DNA of 64,000 nt from Pararhizobium antarcticum (GCF_001885585.1 NZ_LSRP01000024.1:60600-124599); one strand, 5' to 3'; positions 1 through 10,991 are shown, counted from the stretch's first letter. Made by a program: numbers and translations. The notes: generated from the sequence alone by a model not told the origin.

Positions 1-1934
1 GACGAGTGGAACCAGCCGCGATGCTGGTCGGAGCCTTCGAGATAGACGTCGGCCGGCCATTTCAGGTCCGGGCGGTCTTCCAGCGTAAACGTGTGGGTGC
101 AGCCTGAATCAAACCAGACGTCGAGGATGTCTGACACCATCTGCCACTTGTCGGCATCATGGGCATTGCCCAGGAACCGTTCCTTGGCACCTGCGGCAAA
201 CCAGGCATCGGCGCCTTCGTTCTCGAAGGCTGCGAGGATGCGGGTGTTGACCTCTTCGTCCTGCAGAACATTGCCTTCAGCATCCGCGAAGACGCAGATC
301 GGCACGCCCCAGGCACGCTGGCGCGACAATACCCAGTCCGGGCGACCCTCGATCATGGCGCGCAGGCGGTTCTGGCCGGCGGCGGGCACGAAGCGGGTGT
401 CGTCGATGGCCGACAGAGCGCGCGAGCGCAGCGTCGTGCCGTCGCCCAGTTCCTTGTCCATGTAGACGAACCATTGCGGCGTGTTGCGGAAGATGATCGG
501 CTTCTTCGAGCGCCAGGAATGCGGGTATTCATGCTTGATCCGGCCACGGGCAAACAGGTTGCCGGCCGCGATCAGCGCATCCATGACCCGCTTGTTGGCG
601 TCGCCCTTCTTGCCGTTGTCATCCATGACGCGGGCAGCACCGCCTTCGGCCGACGGGCCGAAACCGGTGGCTTCGTCGGTGTAGAAACCGTCATCGCCGA
701 CGGTAAAGGGGATTTTCGACGAGATGCCGCGCGCTTCCAGCGCACGGGCATTGGCCATCCAGGCTTCAAAGTCTTCGCGGCCGTGCGATGGCGCCGTGTG
801 GACAAAGCCGGTGCCGGCATCGTCGGTGACGTGATCGCCGTCGAGGAGGGGGACGAGAAAGTCGTAGCCGAGGGATGCAAGGGGGTGGGCACAGGTGATG
901 GCGGAGAGTTCGGCGCCAGTGACGTCTCGGACCAGCTTGAAGGTGACTTTGGCCTTGGTGGCGCAATCCTCTGCCAGACGCTTGGCGAAGATCAGCTTTT
1001 CGCCCGGCTGCGGTCCGAAATCGTTGACGGCTTCGGTGACTTCATAAAGGCCGTATTCGATGCGCGACGAGTAAGAGATCGCGCGGTTGCCGGGGATCGT
1101 CCACGGCGTGGTGGTCCAGATGACGACGGAGGCGGACGTCAGATCCTTAACAAATGCCAAGTCTTCGGGCAGTGCAACAGCTTCACCCGGAGCTCGATCC
1201 AAATTCTGGACATTTGCAACGCCTGCCGCAAAGCTGTGCCTCGACATATCCATGCTCACCACCGGAAACTTCACCCAAATCGTGTCGCTCTCGACCTCGT
1301 GATATTCCACCTCAGCCTCGGCCAGCGCCGTGCGCTCGACGACCGACCACATGATCGGCTTGGAACCGCGATAGAGCTGGCCGGATTTGGCGATCTTCAG
1401 CAGTTCGCCGGCGATGCGGGCTTCCGCGTGGAAGTTCATCGTCGTGTAGGGCTTGTCGAAATCACCCTCGATGCCGAGGCGGCGGAATTCTTCCGACTGG
1501 ATGTCGATCCAGCCCTGGGCGAAGTCGCGGCATTCCCTGCGGAATTCGTTGATCGGGACGTCGTTCTTGTCCTTGCCCTTGGCGCGATAGGCTTCCTCGA
1601 TCTTCCATTCGATCGGCAGGCCGTGGCAATCCCAGCCCGGCACGTAGTTGGCATCGAACCCGCGCATCTGGAACGAGCGGGTGATGACGTCCTTCAGCAC
1701 CTTGTTGAGCGCATGGCCGATATGGATATTGCCGTTGGCATAGGGCGGGCCGTCATGCAGCACGAACTTTTCCCTGCCAGCGGCAGACGCGCGCAGCTTC
1801 TTGTAGAGGTCCATCTGGCGCCATTTGGCGGCCATTTCCGGCTCCTTCTGCGGCAGGCCTGCGCGCATCGGGAATTCGGTTTCGGGCAGATAGAGTGTCT
1901 TGGAATAATCGAGTTTTTCGGCAGTTTCGGTCAT
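1..1934 (-). CDS. ileS: Isoleucyl-tRNA synthetase, 5' part (3' end outside window)
   Basis: Charges tRNA-Ile with isoleucine in the cytoplasm. About 644 codons are present; the family is about 960 residues, so the KMSKS loop and C-terminal tRNA-binding part lie outside the window. The frame is open from the ATG at 1934 ([17 protein letters not shown]) to base 1. The class I signature HIGH is at residues 71-74 ([11 protein letters not shown]), and the editing-domain motif [11 protein letters not shown] is near residue 272. Odd: between WVKFP (near residue 220) and VVIWTTTPW there are roughly 40 residues that I do not recall from other IleS proteins, coded by DNA near 52% GC. The gene points away from ribF; a toxin-antitoxin pair on the other strand lies between them. 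Confidence 0.96.
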   Translation of the reverse strand, partial: MTETAEKLDYSKTLYLPETEFPMRAGLPQKEPEMAAKWRQMDLYKKLRASAAGREKFVLHDGPPYANGNIHIGHALNKVLKDVITRSFQMRGFDANYVPGWDCHGLPIEWKIEEAYRAKGKDKNDVPINEFRRECRDFAQGWIDIQSEEFRRLGIEGDFDKPYTTMNFHAEARIAGELLKIAKSGQLYRGSKPIMWSVVERTALAEAEVEYHEVESDTIWVKFPVVSMDMSRHSFAAGVANVQNLDRAPGEAVALPEDLAFVKDLTSASVVIWTTTPWTIPGNRAISYSSRIEYGLYEVTEAVNDFGPQPGEKLIFAKRLAEDCATKAKVTFKLVRDVTGAELSAITCAHPLASLGYDFLVPLLDGDHVTDDAGTGFVHTAPSHGREDFEAWMANARALEARGISSKIPFTVGDDGFYTDEATGFGPSAEGGAARVMDDNGKKGDANKRVMDALIAAGNLFARGRIKHEYPHSWRSKKPIIFRNTPQWFVYMDKELGDGTTLRSRALSAIDDTRFVPAAGQNRLRAMIEGRPDWVLSRQRAWGVPICVFADAEGNVLQDEEVNTRILAAFENEGADAWFAAGAKERFLGNAHDADKWQMVSDILDVWFDSGCTHTFTLEDRPDLKWPADVYLEGSDQHRGWFHS

Positions 1935-2245
1935 GGATGTTGCAATCGTCTCTGGGCGCGACTGGCCGCGCATGCGAACGGAAAATTGGAGAGTGGCGGA
2001 GGGGCGCTGCGGGCAACGCCGAAAACCCGGACCTCCCGGCAGCCATCAAAGCGCGCGGAAGGCCGGGCCTGTAATTCGCAGATCAATCATCAATCGACGA
2101 CGAGGGCTCATGGTGCCGGTTCTTTAAGGGGTTTTCCGCTGGAAAGGAAGAGGAAACTGGGATGCGACGGGCGGGGAAAGCGGCGCCGTTGTGCATTGTG
2201 CCAGATGCGCGTATATTTGTGGGCAGATGGCAGGGAGCTGATCTG

Positions 2246-2659
2246 ATGGATGCACAACGGCAGGAAATCATCGATAGCACGGACATTCGTGAACGGCTGG
2301 ATATTGCCTCGAAAGGCCTGATGAAGCATTTCGACGGCTGGACAGTTTCGAGCCTCACTGCGCTCGGCTTCACCATGGATGAACTCTACCGTTTTGTGGC
2401 CCCGCGCCGGACGCTGGCACGACGCATCGCCAAGGGAGAACGGCTGACCGTTGCGGAAAACGACAGCGCTATCAGGCTGATGCGCGTCGTCGAGATGGCC
2501 GACCGTGTCTTTGAGAACCCGGAAAAGGCGCGGCGTTGGCTGCGCAAGCCCAATCGCGGTCTCGACGGGATCGTGCCGCTGGACCTGCTCGAGTCCGAGA
2601 CGGGCGCGCGACTTGTAGAGGACGTGCTGCACCGGATCGACCACGGGATTTTTGCCTGA
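2246..2659 (+). CDS. Antitoxin of RES/Xre type II system (MbcA/ParS/Xre family, DUF2384)
   Basis: Likely antitoxin that binds and neutralises the RES toxin encoded 3 bases downstream and represses its own promoter. About 137 residues from the ATG at 2246, which has a GGGAG ribosome site 7 bases upstream; an in-frame ATG at 2162 would add 28 residues. The N-terminal half is helical and HTH-like. The C-terminal half (RLMRVVEMADRVFENPEKA, then WLRKPN and a GIVPLDLL segment) is the conserved toxin-binding domain of this family. It is on the strand opposite to the flanking housekeeping genes, which suggests insertion of a two-gene module. Confidence 0.88.
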   Translation: MDAQRQEIIDSTDIRERLDIASKGLMKHFDGWTVSSLTALGFTMDELYRFVAPRRTLARRIAKGERLTVAENDSAIRLMRVVEMADRVFENPEKARRWLRKPNRGLDGIVPLDLLESETGARLVEDVLHRIDHGIFA

Positions 2660-2662
2660 GCC

Positions 2663-3097
2663 ATGATCCTCTGGCGCGTCTCCAATTATGCCGACCTTTC
2701 CGGCGATGGCGGACTGATTGCGGCCGGCCGCTGGCACGAAAAAGGTATCCCGGTGGTCTATTGCTGCGACCATCCCTCGACATGCCTTCTCGAAATTCTG
2801 GTCCATGTCGATATCGAAGATCTGCCTGATGACTATCAGCTTTTGAAGATCGATTGCCCTGATGATGTCGCCGTCGCCACGATCTCCATGGATCACGCAC
2901 AGTTCGATGATCTGGACTGGACCCGGCGCGAAGGCAGCGGCCTGCTTGCGGAGAACAGCTGCTGCCTGATCCCGGTCCCTTCGGTTATCATGCCGGAAGC
3001 GACCAATTTCATCATCAATCCCCGCCATCCCGATGCCAACAGGCTGAAGATCGAGAAAGCCATTCGCTACCCCTTCGACAGCCGGCTTTTGCGATAA
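2663..3097 (+). CDS. RES-domain toxin (NAD+-degrading family)
   Basis: 144-residue RES protein. Characterised members (MbcT, ParT, Res) consume or transfer from NAD+; that activity is inferred here. The residues that name the family are visible: Arg23 in GRWHEKG, Glu44 in LLEILVHV and Ser107 in PVPSVIMPEA. A compact beta-rich protein with no signal peptide. It starts 3 bases after the antitoxin stop, so the two are surely co-transcribed and translationally coupled. Its TAA directly abuts the stop codon of the convergent ribF, with no spacer. Confidence 0.9.
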   Translation: MILWRVSNYADLSGDGGLIAAGRWHEKGIPVVYCCDHPSTCLLEILVHVDIEDLPDDYQLLKIDCPDDVAVATISMDHAQFDDLDWTRREGSGLLAENSCCLIPVPSVIMPEATNFIINPRHPDANRLKIEKAIRYPFDSRLLR

Positions 3098-4096
3098 TCA
3101 GAAGGCCAGCTTGTCGTCGATCGGGCTGAGCGGCGTGACGCCTGAGAGAAGCGCGCGGGCTTCGGCATCGTCCTTCTTCATCTGGACGACCAGCGCATCG
3201 AGGCCGTCGAATTTCAGCTCGTCGCGCAGATGGCCGAAGAAGGAGACAGAACAGATTTCGCCATAGAGATCGGCGTCGAAGTCGAAGACGAAGGTTTCGA
3301 GCAGCGCGATGCCGTTGCTGGCGACCGTCGGGCGCTTGCCGAAGCTGGCGACGCCCTTGTGGCTGCTGCCATCGGCGCGGCGGAAGCGCACGGCATAAAT
3401 GCCGTTGCGAAGCTCGACTTCCGGCGGCAATTGCATATTGGCGGTCGGATAGCCCAGCGTGCGGCCGAGTTTCTTGCCGCCGATCACCTCGGCCTCCACC
3501 GTGTAGCGGTAGCCGAGCAGCCCTGCGGCCTGGGCAACGTCGCCCTCGCCGAGCAGGCCGCGAATATGGCTGGAGGAGATGACCGAAGCGCCTTCATCGC
3601 GAAAGGCATCGACCAGCGTTACCCCGAACCCGTTGTCGCCACCGGCTGCCATCAGGAAGGCCGGGCCGCCTTCCCTGCCCTTGCCGAAATGAAAATCGAA
3701 CCCGGTGACGACGTGGCTCGCATGCAGCCAGTCGATCAGCACGGACCGGATGAAATCGGACGCCGAGAGCTCTGAAAAATTGCGGTCGAACGGATATTCA
3801 ATGACGGCGGCAAAGCCCATGCCTTCGAGGATGCGCGCCTTGAGCGGCGCCGGCGTCAGCCGGAAGACCGGTCGATCCGGGCGAAAGACGCTGCGCGGAT
3901 GCGGCTCGAATGTCAAAACGAGGGCCGGCACACCCCGGGCGCGGGCTTCGTCCAGGGCGCGGTCGAGCACCGATTGATGACCGCGATGCACACCGTCGAA
4001 ATTGCCGATGGCAATCACGCCGCCACGCAGATTTTCAGGCAGTGGCTCGCGGGTTTCGTTGCGATGAAAAACCGTCATGTCAGTCGCATCCGTCAT
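3098..4096 (-). CDS. ribF: Bifunctional riboflavin kinase / FAD synthetase
   Basis: Converts riboflavin to FMN and then FAD in the cytoplasm. The N-terminal nucleotidyltransferase domain has IAIGNFDGVHRGH (residues 28-40, HxGH-type nucleotide binding) and the GFDFHFGKG loop. The C-terminal riboflavin kinase domain has GYPTANM near residue 215. 332 residues, normal length. An in-frame ATG at 4078 (MTVFHRNE) is an equally plausible start. Downstream of the HAD gene on the same strand; ileS, the usual next gene in rhizobia as I recall it, is separated here by the toxin-antitoxin pair. Confidence 0.96.
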   Translation of the reverse strand: MTDATDMTVFHRNETREPLPENLRGGVIAIGNFDGVHRGHQSVLDRALDEARARGVPALVLTFEPHPRSVFRPDRPVFRLTPAPLKARILEGMGFAAVIEYPFDRNFSELSASDFIRSVLIDWLHASHVVTGFDFHFGKGREGGPAFLMAAGGDNGFGVTLVDAFRDEGASVISSSHIRGLLGEGDVAQAAGLLGYRYTVEAEVIGGKKLGRTLGYPTANMQLPPEVELRNGIYAVRFRRADGSSHKGVASFGKRPTVASNGIALLETFVFDFDADLYGEICSVSFFGHLRDELKFDGLDALVVQMKKDDAEARALLSGVTPLSPIDDKLAF

Positions 4097-4153
4097 GCAG
4101 TGTCAGGCCTGGCATTCTTTCGGGCCCGGCAATAATTCAAGCAAGGCATTTCA

Positions 4154-5002
4154 TCAGGCAAGGCGGGGCATCCACCATTTCGGCGTTGCGCCCTCGCTCT
4201 TCAGGAAGGCGGTCAGCTTGGCCTCGTCGGTCTTCGTCTCGATCATGTATTCCCGGGCATGGATGCCGGCGCTGATATAGAGCAGGTCGAGGCCGAAATC
4301 CTGCGCGCCCTTGACGTCGGTCGGCATGCCGTCGCCGACCGCGATAACGCGGGTGAGATCAATCCCGCCGCGCACGGCCTTGGCTTCGGACAGCGAGGCC
4401 CGGTAGATCGGGATATAGGGCTTGCCGGAAATCCGCGTTTCGCCCCCGAGATCCTCATAGACCTTGGCGATGGCCCCGGCGCAGGGGATCAACCGGTGGC
4501 CGCGCTCGACGACGAGGTCGGGATTGGCGCAGATAAAGGGGATCTTGCGCTTCACCAGGCCAGACAGCGTGACGCGGTAGTCTTCGGCGGTTTCGCCCTC
4601 GTCATCGAAGAAGCCGGCACAGACGACCATCTGCGCATCTTCGGAGGAAACCAGCTCGACACCCAGCCCTTCGAGCAGCGGCAGGTCACGCTCGGCGCCG
4701 ATGAAATAGATCTTTTTCGGACCGGCAGAAATCAGCGCGCGGGTGACATCGCCAGAGGTGACGATGCGGTCATAGGCGCTGTCGGGAACACCGAGACCAC
4801 GGATCTGGACGACGACACCCGGATGCGGACGCGGCGAATTGGTGATCAGAACGACCGTGACGCCTTTCGCCCGCGCTTCCGTCAGCGCATCGCATGCGTC
4901 CTTGAACGCCTCGATACCGTTGTGGAGCACGCCCCAGACATCGCACAGGACCACATCATAGCGGCTGGCGATATCGCGAAAACTGTTGATCCGAACGGCC
5001 AT
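4154..5002 (-). CDS. HAD superfamily class IIA hydrolase (TIGR01459 type)
   Basis: Predicted soluble phosphatase of the NagD-like HAD-IIA class; substrate unknown. HAD motif I is the DVWGVLHNG segment near the N-terminus, motif II is VLITNSPRP, and the metal-binding motif IV is VGDGMPTDVKGAQ. I chose the ATG at 5002 (MAVRINSFRDIASRY), preceded by GGAAG, rather than 16 codons upstream. About 282 residues. The same-strand neighbour ribF is 57 bases downstream of its stop, so the two may be co-transcribed. Confidence 0.88.
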   Translation of the reverse strand: MAVRINSFRDIASRYDVVLCDVWGVLHNGIEAFKDACDALTEARAKGVTVVLITNSPRPHPGVVVQIRGLGVPDSAYDRIVTSGDVTRALISAGPKKIYFIGAERDLPLLEGLGVELVSSEDAQMVVCAGFFDDEGETAEDYRVTLSGLVKRKIPFICANPDLVVERGHRLIPCAGAIAKVYEDLGGETRISGKPYIPIYRASLSEAKAVRGGIDLTRVIAVGDGMPTDVKGAQDFGLDLLYISAGIHAREYMIETKTDEAKLTAFLKSEGATPKWWMPRLA

Positions 5003-5124
5003 GCTGGCTTCCCGCAGAAGAAATGTCCGGCTGACATCGCAAGGAAGCACCGAAAAGACAAGACATAATCCTGAAATTCGCTGCGGAATTCCAAGCTTTC
5101 AGGCCTGCGCAACAGCGCAATCGG

Positions 5125-6489
5125 TCAAACCAGTTGCAGCAGGAAGCCTGCCGCCGCGCAGACGGCGAGCGTCGTCACCACCCCGCGTTTCAGCCGAAAG
5201 AGCAGGATGGCGGCCAGCAGCGACAGGGCAAGGGCGGCCGGCTGCAGCGTCGCCGGATCCGGAAGCGGCATTGAAATCGGCCCGGCCTCGAAGCGCCCGA
5301 CATCGGCAAACAGCACATGCAGGCCAAACCAGAGCGCAAGATTGAGAATGACGCCGGTCACGGCCGCAGAGATTGCCGACAGGGCCGCAGACAGCGCCCT
5401 GTTGTTGCGCAGGGTTTCGACATAGGGCGCGCCGAGAAAGATCCAGAGGAAACAGGGGACGAATGTCACCCATGTCGCCAGCGACGCGCCAATGAAACCG
5501 GAGAGCAGCGGATCAAGCCCGACCGGCGCGCGAAAGGCGCCCATGAAGCCGACAAAGGTCAGAACCAGGACAAGCGGGCCAGGTGTGGTTTCCGCCAGCG
5601 CCAGTCCGTCCAGCATCTCGCCGGGTTTCAGCCACTGGTAGGTTTCGACCGCCTGCTGGGCGACATAGGCGAGCACCGCATAGGCGCCGCCGAAGGTGAC
5701 CACGGCCATCTTGGAAAAGAACAGGCCGATGGCAGTGAAGGTATTGTCGAAGCCGACTGCGGCTCCGATGAGAATGAAGGGAGCGATCCAGAGCAGCAGC
5801 CAGGTGCAGAGCATGCGGATCATGCGTCCGCGCGATGCCGCCTCCTGCCTGAAATCAGCGCCGATCACCGAAGGCTTGTCGGCCAGCGCCGCTCGTGCCG
5901 CGGCCTCGCTCGCCCCCAGGGCCGGCTGCAACCGCGCCATGACATAACCGGCAAGGCCAGCCGCAAAGACCACCAGCGGAAACGGCACGGCGAAGAAAAA
6001 CAGGCAGGCAAAGGCAAGACACGCAAGAACAAGGGCAAACCGCGTTTTCAGCGCCCGCCGTCCGACGCGGATCACCGCCTCGACGACAATGGCAAGCACG
6101 GCGGCCTTCAGTCCGAAGAACAGGCTCGTCAGCCAGTCCGTCTCCTGAAACAGCGCATAGGCCGTGGACAGCGACAGAATGACGAAAAAGCCGGGCAGGA
6201 TAAACAACGTTCCGGCAATGATGCCGCCGCGCGTTCCGTGCAGCAGCCAGCCGATATAGGTCGCCAACTGCTGTGCCTCGGGGCCTGGAAGCAGCATGCA
6301 ATAATTGAGCGCATGCAGGAACCGGCTTTCCGATACCCACCGGCGCTCATCGACCAGTTCCCGGTGCATCAGGGCGATCTGGCCGGCGGGTCCGCCGAAG
6401 CTGAGCAGCCCGATCCGGCCCCAGACGCGGGCGGCTTCGGCCAAGGTGGGATGGGGTGGTGCCTCTGCCGACAAATGGCGTTCACGCAT
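5125..6489 (-). CDS. chrA: Chromate efflux transporter ChrA
   Basis: Inner-membrane CHR-family transporter that exports chromate. It has the two homologous halves of long-chain members: GLLSFGGPAGQIALMH near the N-terminus and VTFGGAYAVLAYVAQQ in the second half, with about a dozen hydrophobic segments. I chose the ATG at 6489 (MRERHLSAEAPPHP), giving about 454 residues; the frame stays open further upstream but lies inside the preceding gene. It overlaps the end of the rhodanese-ChrB gene by 8 bases, so the two are an operon. Confidence 0.93.
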   Translation of the reverse strand: MRERHLSAEAPPHPTLAEAARVWGRIGLLSFGGPAGQIALMHRELVDERRWVSESRFLHALNYCMLLPGPEAQQLATYIGWLLHGTRGGIIAGTLFILPGFFVILSLSTAYALFQETDWLTSLFFGLKAAVLAIVVEAVIRVGRRALKTRFALVLACLAFACLFFFAVPFPLVVFAAGLAGYVMARLQPALGASEAAARAALADKPSVIGADFRQEAASRGRMIRMLCTWLLLWIAPFILIGAAVGFDNTFTAIGLFFSKMAVVTFGGAYAVLAYVAQQAVETYQWLKPGEMLDGLALAETTPGPLVLVLTFVGFMGAFRAPVGLDPLLSGFIGASLATWVTFVPCFLWIFLGAPYVETLRNNRALSAALSAISAAVTGVILNLALWFGLHVLFADVGRFEAGPISMPLPDPATLQPAALALSLLAAILLFRLKRGVVTTLAVCAAAGFLLQLV

Positions 6490-7315
6490 CCTTGTTTCCC
6501 TTTTTCGGCACGTGCGACACCCATTCGTGCTTTTCCCGCGTCGCATCACGGGCCCAGCGATAAAAAGCATCATAAAGCAGCATGCCAGCTTCGAGTTGCT
6601 CAAGGTCATCGGCAAACATCCGCGAAAGACCGAGAGAAGCTGCGAGCAGGCCGGAGGCCTCGGGCACCAGATCGAGACTGTCGGTATCGGCGGCACGAAC
6701 GATCAAAGCCAGACGCTGCAGGGCCGGGAAGAAAAGACCGAACTCCGAGATCATCGTGTCGAAAGTGCACCCCTCTCCGCGATGGCTCCAGAAGACACCC
6801 TCGATATCGAATGGCATCGCTCCAAACCGTTCCGCCACAGCCTCGACCTCGGACGACGCCACGAAGAGAATGGTCGCCTTGGGATCGACAAAGCGCCGCA
6901 GCAGCCATGGGCAAGCGATGCGGTCGATCTTCGGACGCGAACGCGTGACCCATACGGTCCCGCCAGTACTAACAGCACCCGGGATGGCCGCGACCGGTAC
7001 AAGTGGCAGGCCGGCGACTTGCCAGGCACTAAAGCCACCCTCCAGTATTTCAGCCGAAGCACCGGCGTTTCGAAGCCAGGCAGCCACACCCTCGCTGAGC
7101 TTTTTGCCCTTCTGGCACAGGATGACGACCCAACGACCTCGATACTCGCCCGCCCAATCCCGGACAGTGGCATAGGGCAGCCGAATGGACGACGGAAGCA
7201 GCGCATGCCCGGCATCAAAATCCCCATCATCGCGCACGTCGATGATGACAGGCGCGTTCGGAGTTCCGATGAGGCGGGCAAGCTTTTCGATCGAGATGGA
7301 ATTATACGAGGCCAT
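6482..7315 (-). CDS. chrB: Rhodanese-ChrB fusion, chromate resistance protein
   Basis: 277 residues. Residues 1-105 are a rhodanese-like domain (VIIDVRDDGDFDAGH; the active-site loop is CQKGKKLSEG with Cys near position 67). Residues 120-265 match the ChrB C-terminal domain (RSRPKIDRIACPWLLRRF, then FWSHRGEGCTFDTM). ChrB domains are linked to chromate sensing or resistance; fusion to rhodanese is a known architecture, but whether this protein regulates, binds or transforms sulfur or chromate is open. It precedes and overlaps chrA. The DNA shared with groES upstream is a divergent promoter region. Confidence 0.87.
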   Translation of the reverse strand: MASYNSISIEKLARLIGTPNAPVIIDVRDDGDFDAGHALLPSSIRLPYATVRDWAGEYRGRWVVILCQKGKKLSEGVAAWLRNAGASAEILEGGFSAWQVAGLPLVPVAAIPGAVSTGGTVWVTRSRPKIDRIACPWLLRRFVDPKATILFVASSEVEAVAERFGAMPFDIEGVFWSHRGEGCTFDTMISEFGLFFPALQRLALIVRAADTDSLDLVPEASGLLAASLGLSRMFADDLEQLEAGMLLYDAFYRWARDATREKHEWVSHVPKKGNKDA

Positions 7316-7459
7316 GATTTACGTCCTACTTTTGAGACTGGACGCGAAATTCCGGCATGACGCCTCGTGGGGCATTCGCAGACCCCATCGGTCCGTTAAA
7401 CAAAAAACACAAATCCAAGTCAACACACCTGCGCGGACAAAATTTTATGGCACGTCGTT

Positions 7460-7488
7460 CTTGACTCAAGCCGCGGCCATCCTTATCT
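7460..7488 (+). promoter_or_regulatory. groESL promoter, RpoH-like
   Basis: CTTGAC at 7460-7465 and CTTATCT at 7482-7488 are separated by 16 bases. The -10 fits the alphaproteobacterial heat-shock sigma (RpoH) pattern CYTATNT and the -35 is close to CTTGAA. It lies directly before the CIRCE element and groES. Confidence 0.65.
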
Positions 7489-7496
7489 CCAAGCCG

Positions 7497-7523
7497 CTAG
7501 CACTCACATAAGAGGAGTGCTAA
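7497..7523 (+). promoter_or_regulatory. CIRCE operator (HrcA binding site)
   Basis: CTAGCACTC (7497-7505), nine bases, GAGTGCTAA (7515-7523). This differs from the CIRCE consensus at one base. It overlaps the likely transcription start of groESL, so HrcA would repress here while RpoH activates: dual heat-shock control. Confidence 0.95.
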
Positions 7524-7584
7524 CATCCATCCATCGGGTCGCATATTGACGATCCGTGAAGTCATTTGATCGAGGGATTAGACA

Positions 7585-7881
7585 ATGACAAGCACCAATT
7601 TCCGCCCGCTGCACGACCGCGTCGTCGTCCGCCGTATCGAGGCTGAAGCCAAGACCAAGGGCGGCATCATCATTCCCGATACCGCCAAGGAAAAGCCGCA
7701 GGAAGGCGAAATCGTCTCCGTCGGCACCGGCACCCGTGACGACAAGGGCACGCTCATCGCGCTCGACGTCAAGGCTGGCGATCGCGTTCTGTTCGGCAAG
7801 TGGTCGGGCACCGAAGTCAAGCTCAACGGCGAAGACCTTCTGATCATGAAGGAAGCCGACATCATGGGCGTCATCGGCTGA
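7585..7881 (+). CDS. groES: Co-chaperonin GroES
   Basis: 98-residue lid of the GroEL folding chamber, cytoplasmic. Starts [17 protein letters not shown]; the mobile loop is at [16 protein letters not shown] and the C-terminal segment ends DIMGVIG. Normal length. Transcribed with groEL 67 bases downstream from the CIRCE/RpoH promoter. Confidence 0.98.
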   Translation: MTSTNFRPLHDRVVVRRIEAEAKTKGGIIIPDTAKEKPQEGEIVSVGTGTRDDKGTLIALDVKAGDRVLFGKWSGTEVKLNGEDLLIMKEADIMGVIG

Positions 7882-7894
7882 TTTGAGCCGCTGA

Positions 7895-9731
<1,837 letters not shown>

Positions 9732-9746
9732 CCATGTCTTAAAGTG

Positions 9747-9771
9747 CTTCAGCGCGTCAAGCGCGCTGAAG
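9747..9771. repeat. Short palindrome between the two direct repeats
   Basis: CTTCAGCGCG (9747-9756), TCAAG, CGCGCTGAAG (9762-9771): a perfect 10-base inverted repeat in the 41-base spacer between the direct repeats. No T-run follows, so it is not an obvious terminator. Confidence 0.75.
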
Positions 9772-9772
9772 T

Positions 9773-9927
9773 GGCGGCATGATGGAATAAGGCTTCTGCC
9801 TTGTTGCGGAATGACAACCATTCGCACTATCTGGAAAGGGCGGGCCGCAGGGTCCGCCTTTTTTCTTTGGCGGCTTGGGACAGTTAAATCGACAGGCAGT
9901 CCGAACACTTCGAATGCAGCGCTTCGC
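9773..9927. repeat. Direct repeat copy 2 (duplicate groEL tail plus terminator)
   Basis: Near-copy of 9578-9731. It keeps the GGCGGCATGATG that codes the GroEL tail, here with no gene in front, followed by GAATAA in place of the stop region. About ten substitutions separate the copies. Confidence 0.93.
9839..9864 (+). terminator. Duplicate terminator hairpin
   Basis: Same 8-base stem as at 9644-9663 (GGCGGGCC / GGTCCGCC with loop GCAG at 9847-9850), followed by six T. A second backstop terminator created by the duplication. Confidence 0.85.
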
Positions 9928-10469
9928 TCTCAGGTGGCTGCAAAAGACCCAAGCATAGTTTGCTCCCGTTCGTTTGACCCATGGTCTGGTCACAGTCTGC
10001 GCATACGCCTGCTGTTACGCACGAAGGCACGCAAAACCGGCGCGCAAAACCAGGCTGTCAGTGGCGCCCCCTACCGACGTGAAAGGTCGGCGAGGATGGA
10101 AGAAAATGGCCAGAAAATCATTGTAGAGTAAAAAAAACAACTATAAGGATAATCTCCGTACGGGGAAGACTCACGTGCACTTGCAAATGGACACACGCAA
10201 TGCCCGTCCATTCAAATTGGCTGTATTAACTGTGTATCAAACTTCCCTTTGATCGGCAGGCCCAAAGCATATACGTGTTCCCAAGCAAAAAGGTCATTTT
10301 TGCCCGAACATTCTGCCTGGTCACACAACGAGAATATTTGGTTTTCAAACGTTCCGGGTTTGAATTCTGAGAATTATTTACAGTGTATTCGGCAATGCTT
10401 CCAGCAAAATCCACTGTAGTCGCTGTAACACCCCGATGGAAAAATCGATGATGCGCAAACACACTGAAA
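9928..10469. other. Gene-poor AT-richer stretch
   Basis: About 540 bases with no convincing gene on either strand. Lower GC than neighbours from about 10120 on. A 13-base palindrome AATTCT-G-AGAATT sits at 10363-10375, roughly 100 bases before the next gene, and could be an operator. The frame that crosses 9718-10131 on the plus strand runs through the duplicated terminator and looks spurious. Confidence 0.6.
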
Positions 10470-10928
10470 ATGCTGGGGGCAACCGTGTTTAAAATTGCCC
10501 GATCCGGCATTTTCCAGCCGCCCCTGCCGTCTTTTGCCCCGGATGAAGCGGGCCGGGACATGCTGGGACAACTCTGCGTAGCAGAGAGTTGGTCCGGCGA
10601 CCTGTCGAACGGTCTTTTCAAGCTGGGCGAGATGGCAACGTCGACCCATGGTCTCCAACATGCGGAGTGCGGCCTCCTGAACCTCGTCCGCTGCTATGAC
10701 GCCGCCGACCGAAACCATGTGCTGGCTTTGTTCGAACAGGCGGCGACCAACTCCTCGTCCTTCTGTTTTTCCACCACCATCGTGATGGCCTCGGGCCAGA
10801 AACAACCGCTGTTCTGCATCGGCGAATCCTTCGGCCTCGAACAGCGCTATTCCGGCTCGATGCTGGGTGTTTTCTTCTTCCCCCGGTTCCAGGTGGACTC
10901 GAAGAATCAGATCCTCAACCGTCAATAG
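10470..10928 (+). CDS. Small PAS-like protein (paralogue of 22554-23024)
   Basis: 152 residues, no signal peptide. Not recognised by name. The core (SWSGDLSNGLF, GLLNLVRCYDAADR, SSSFCFSTTI, LFCIGES, GVFFFPRF) aligns along its length with the protein at 22554-23024. The pattern, with a D-R pair before an ALFEQA-type helix and then beta strands, resembles a PAS fold; that is inference. Cysteines in SSSFC and FCIG are shared. The ATG at 10470 has no good ribosome site; a GTG at 10485 follows GGGGG and may be the true start. It converges on the GGDEF-EAL gene, 63 bases away, which hints at signalling but does not prove a link. Confidence 0.72.
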   Translation: MLGATVFKIARSGIFQPPLPSFAPDEAGRDMLGQLCVAESWSGDLSNGLFKLGEMATSTHGLQHAECGLLNLVRCYDAADRNHVLALFEQAATNSSSFCFSTTIVMASGQKQPLFCIGESFGLEQRYSGSMLGVFFFPRFQVDSKNQILNRQ

Positions 10929-10991
10929 AACCGGCAAAAGCGCCGTTTCCGGAAGGATGCGGCGATCTTTGCGAGTGTCATGAAGCGCCGC

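Noticed and set aside
159..2246. Long plus-strand open frame opposite ileS
   Set aside because: The composition is an antisense shadow of the ileS codons; no ribosome site or known domain, and ileS motifs are clear on the minus strand.
5317..6948. 543-codon plus-strand frame opposite chrA/chrB
   Set aside because: Low-complexity Arg/Gln/Asp-rich translation without domains; chrA and chrB are clear on the minus strand.
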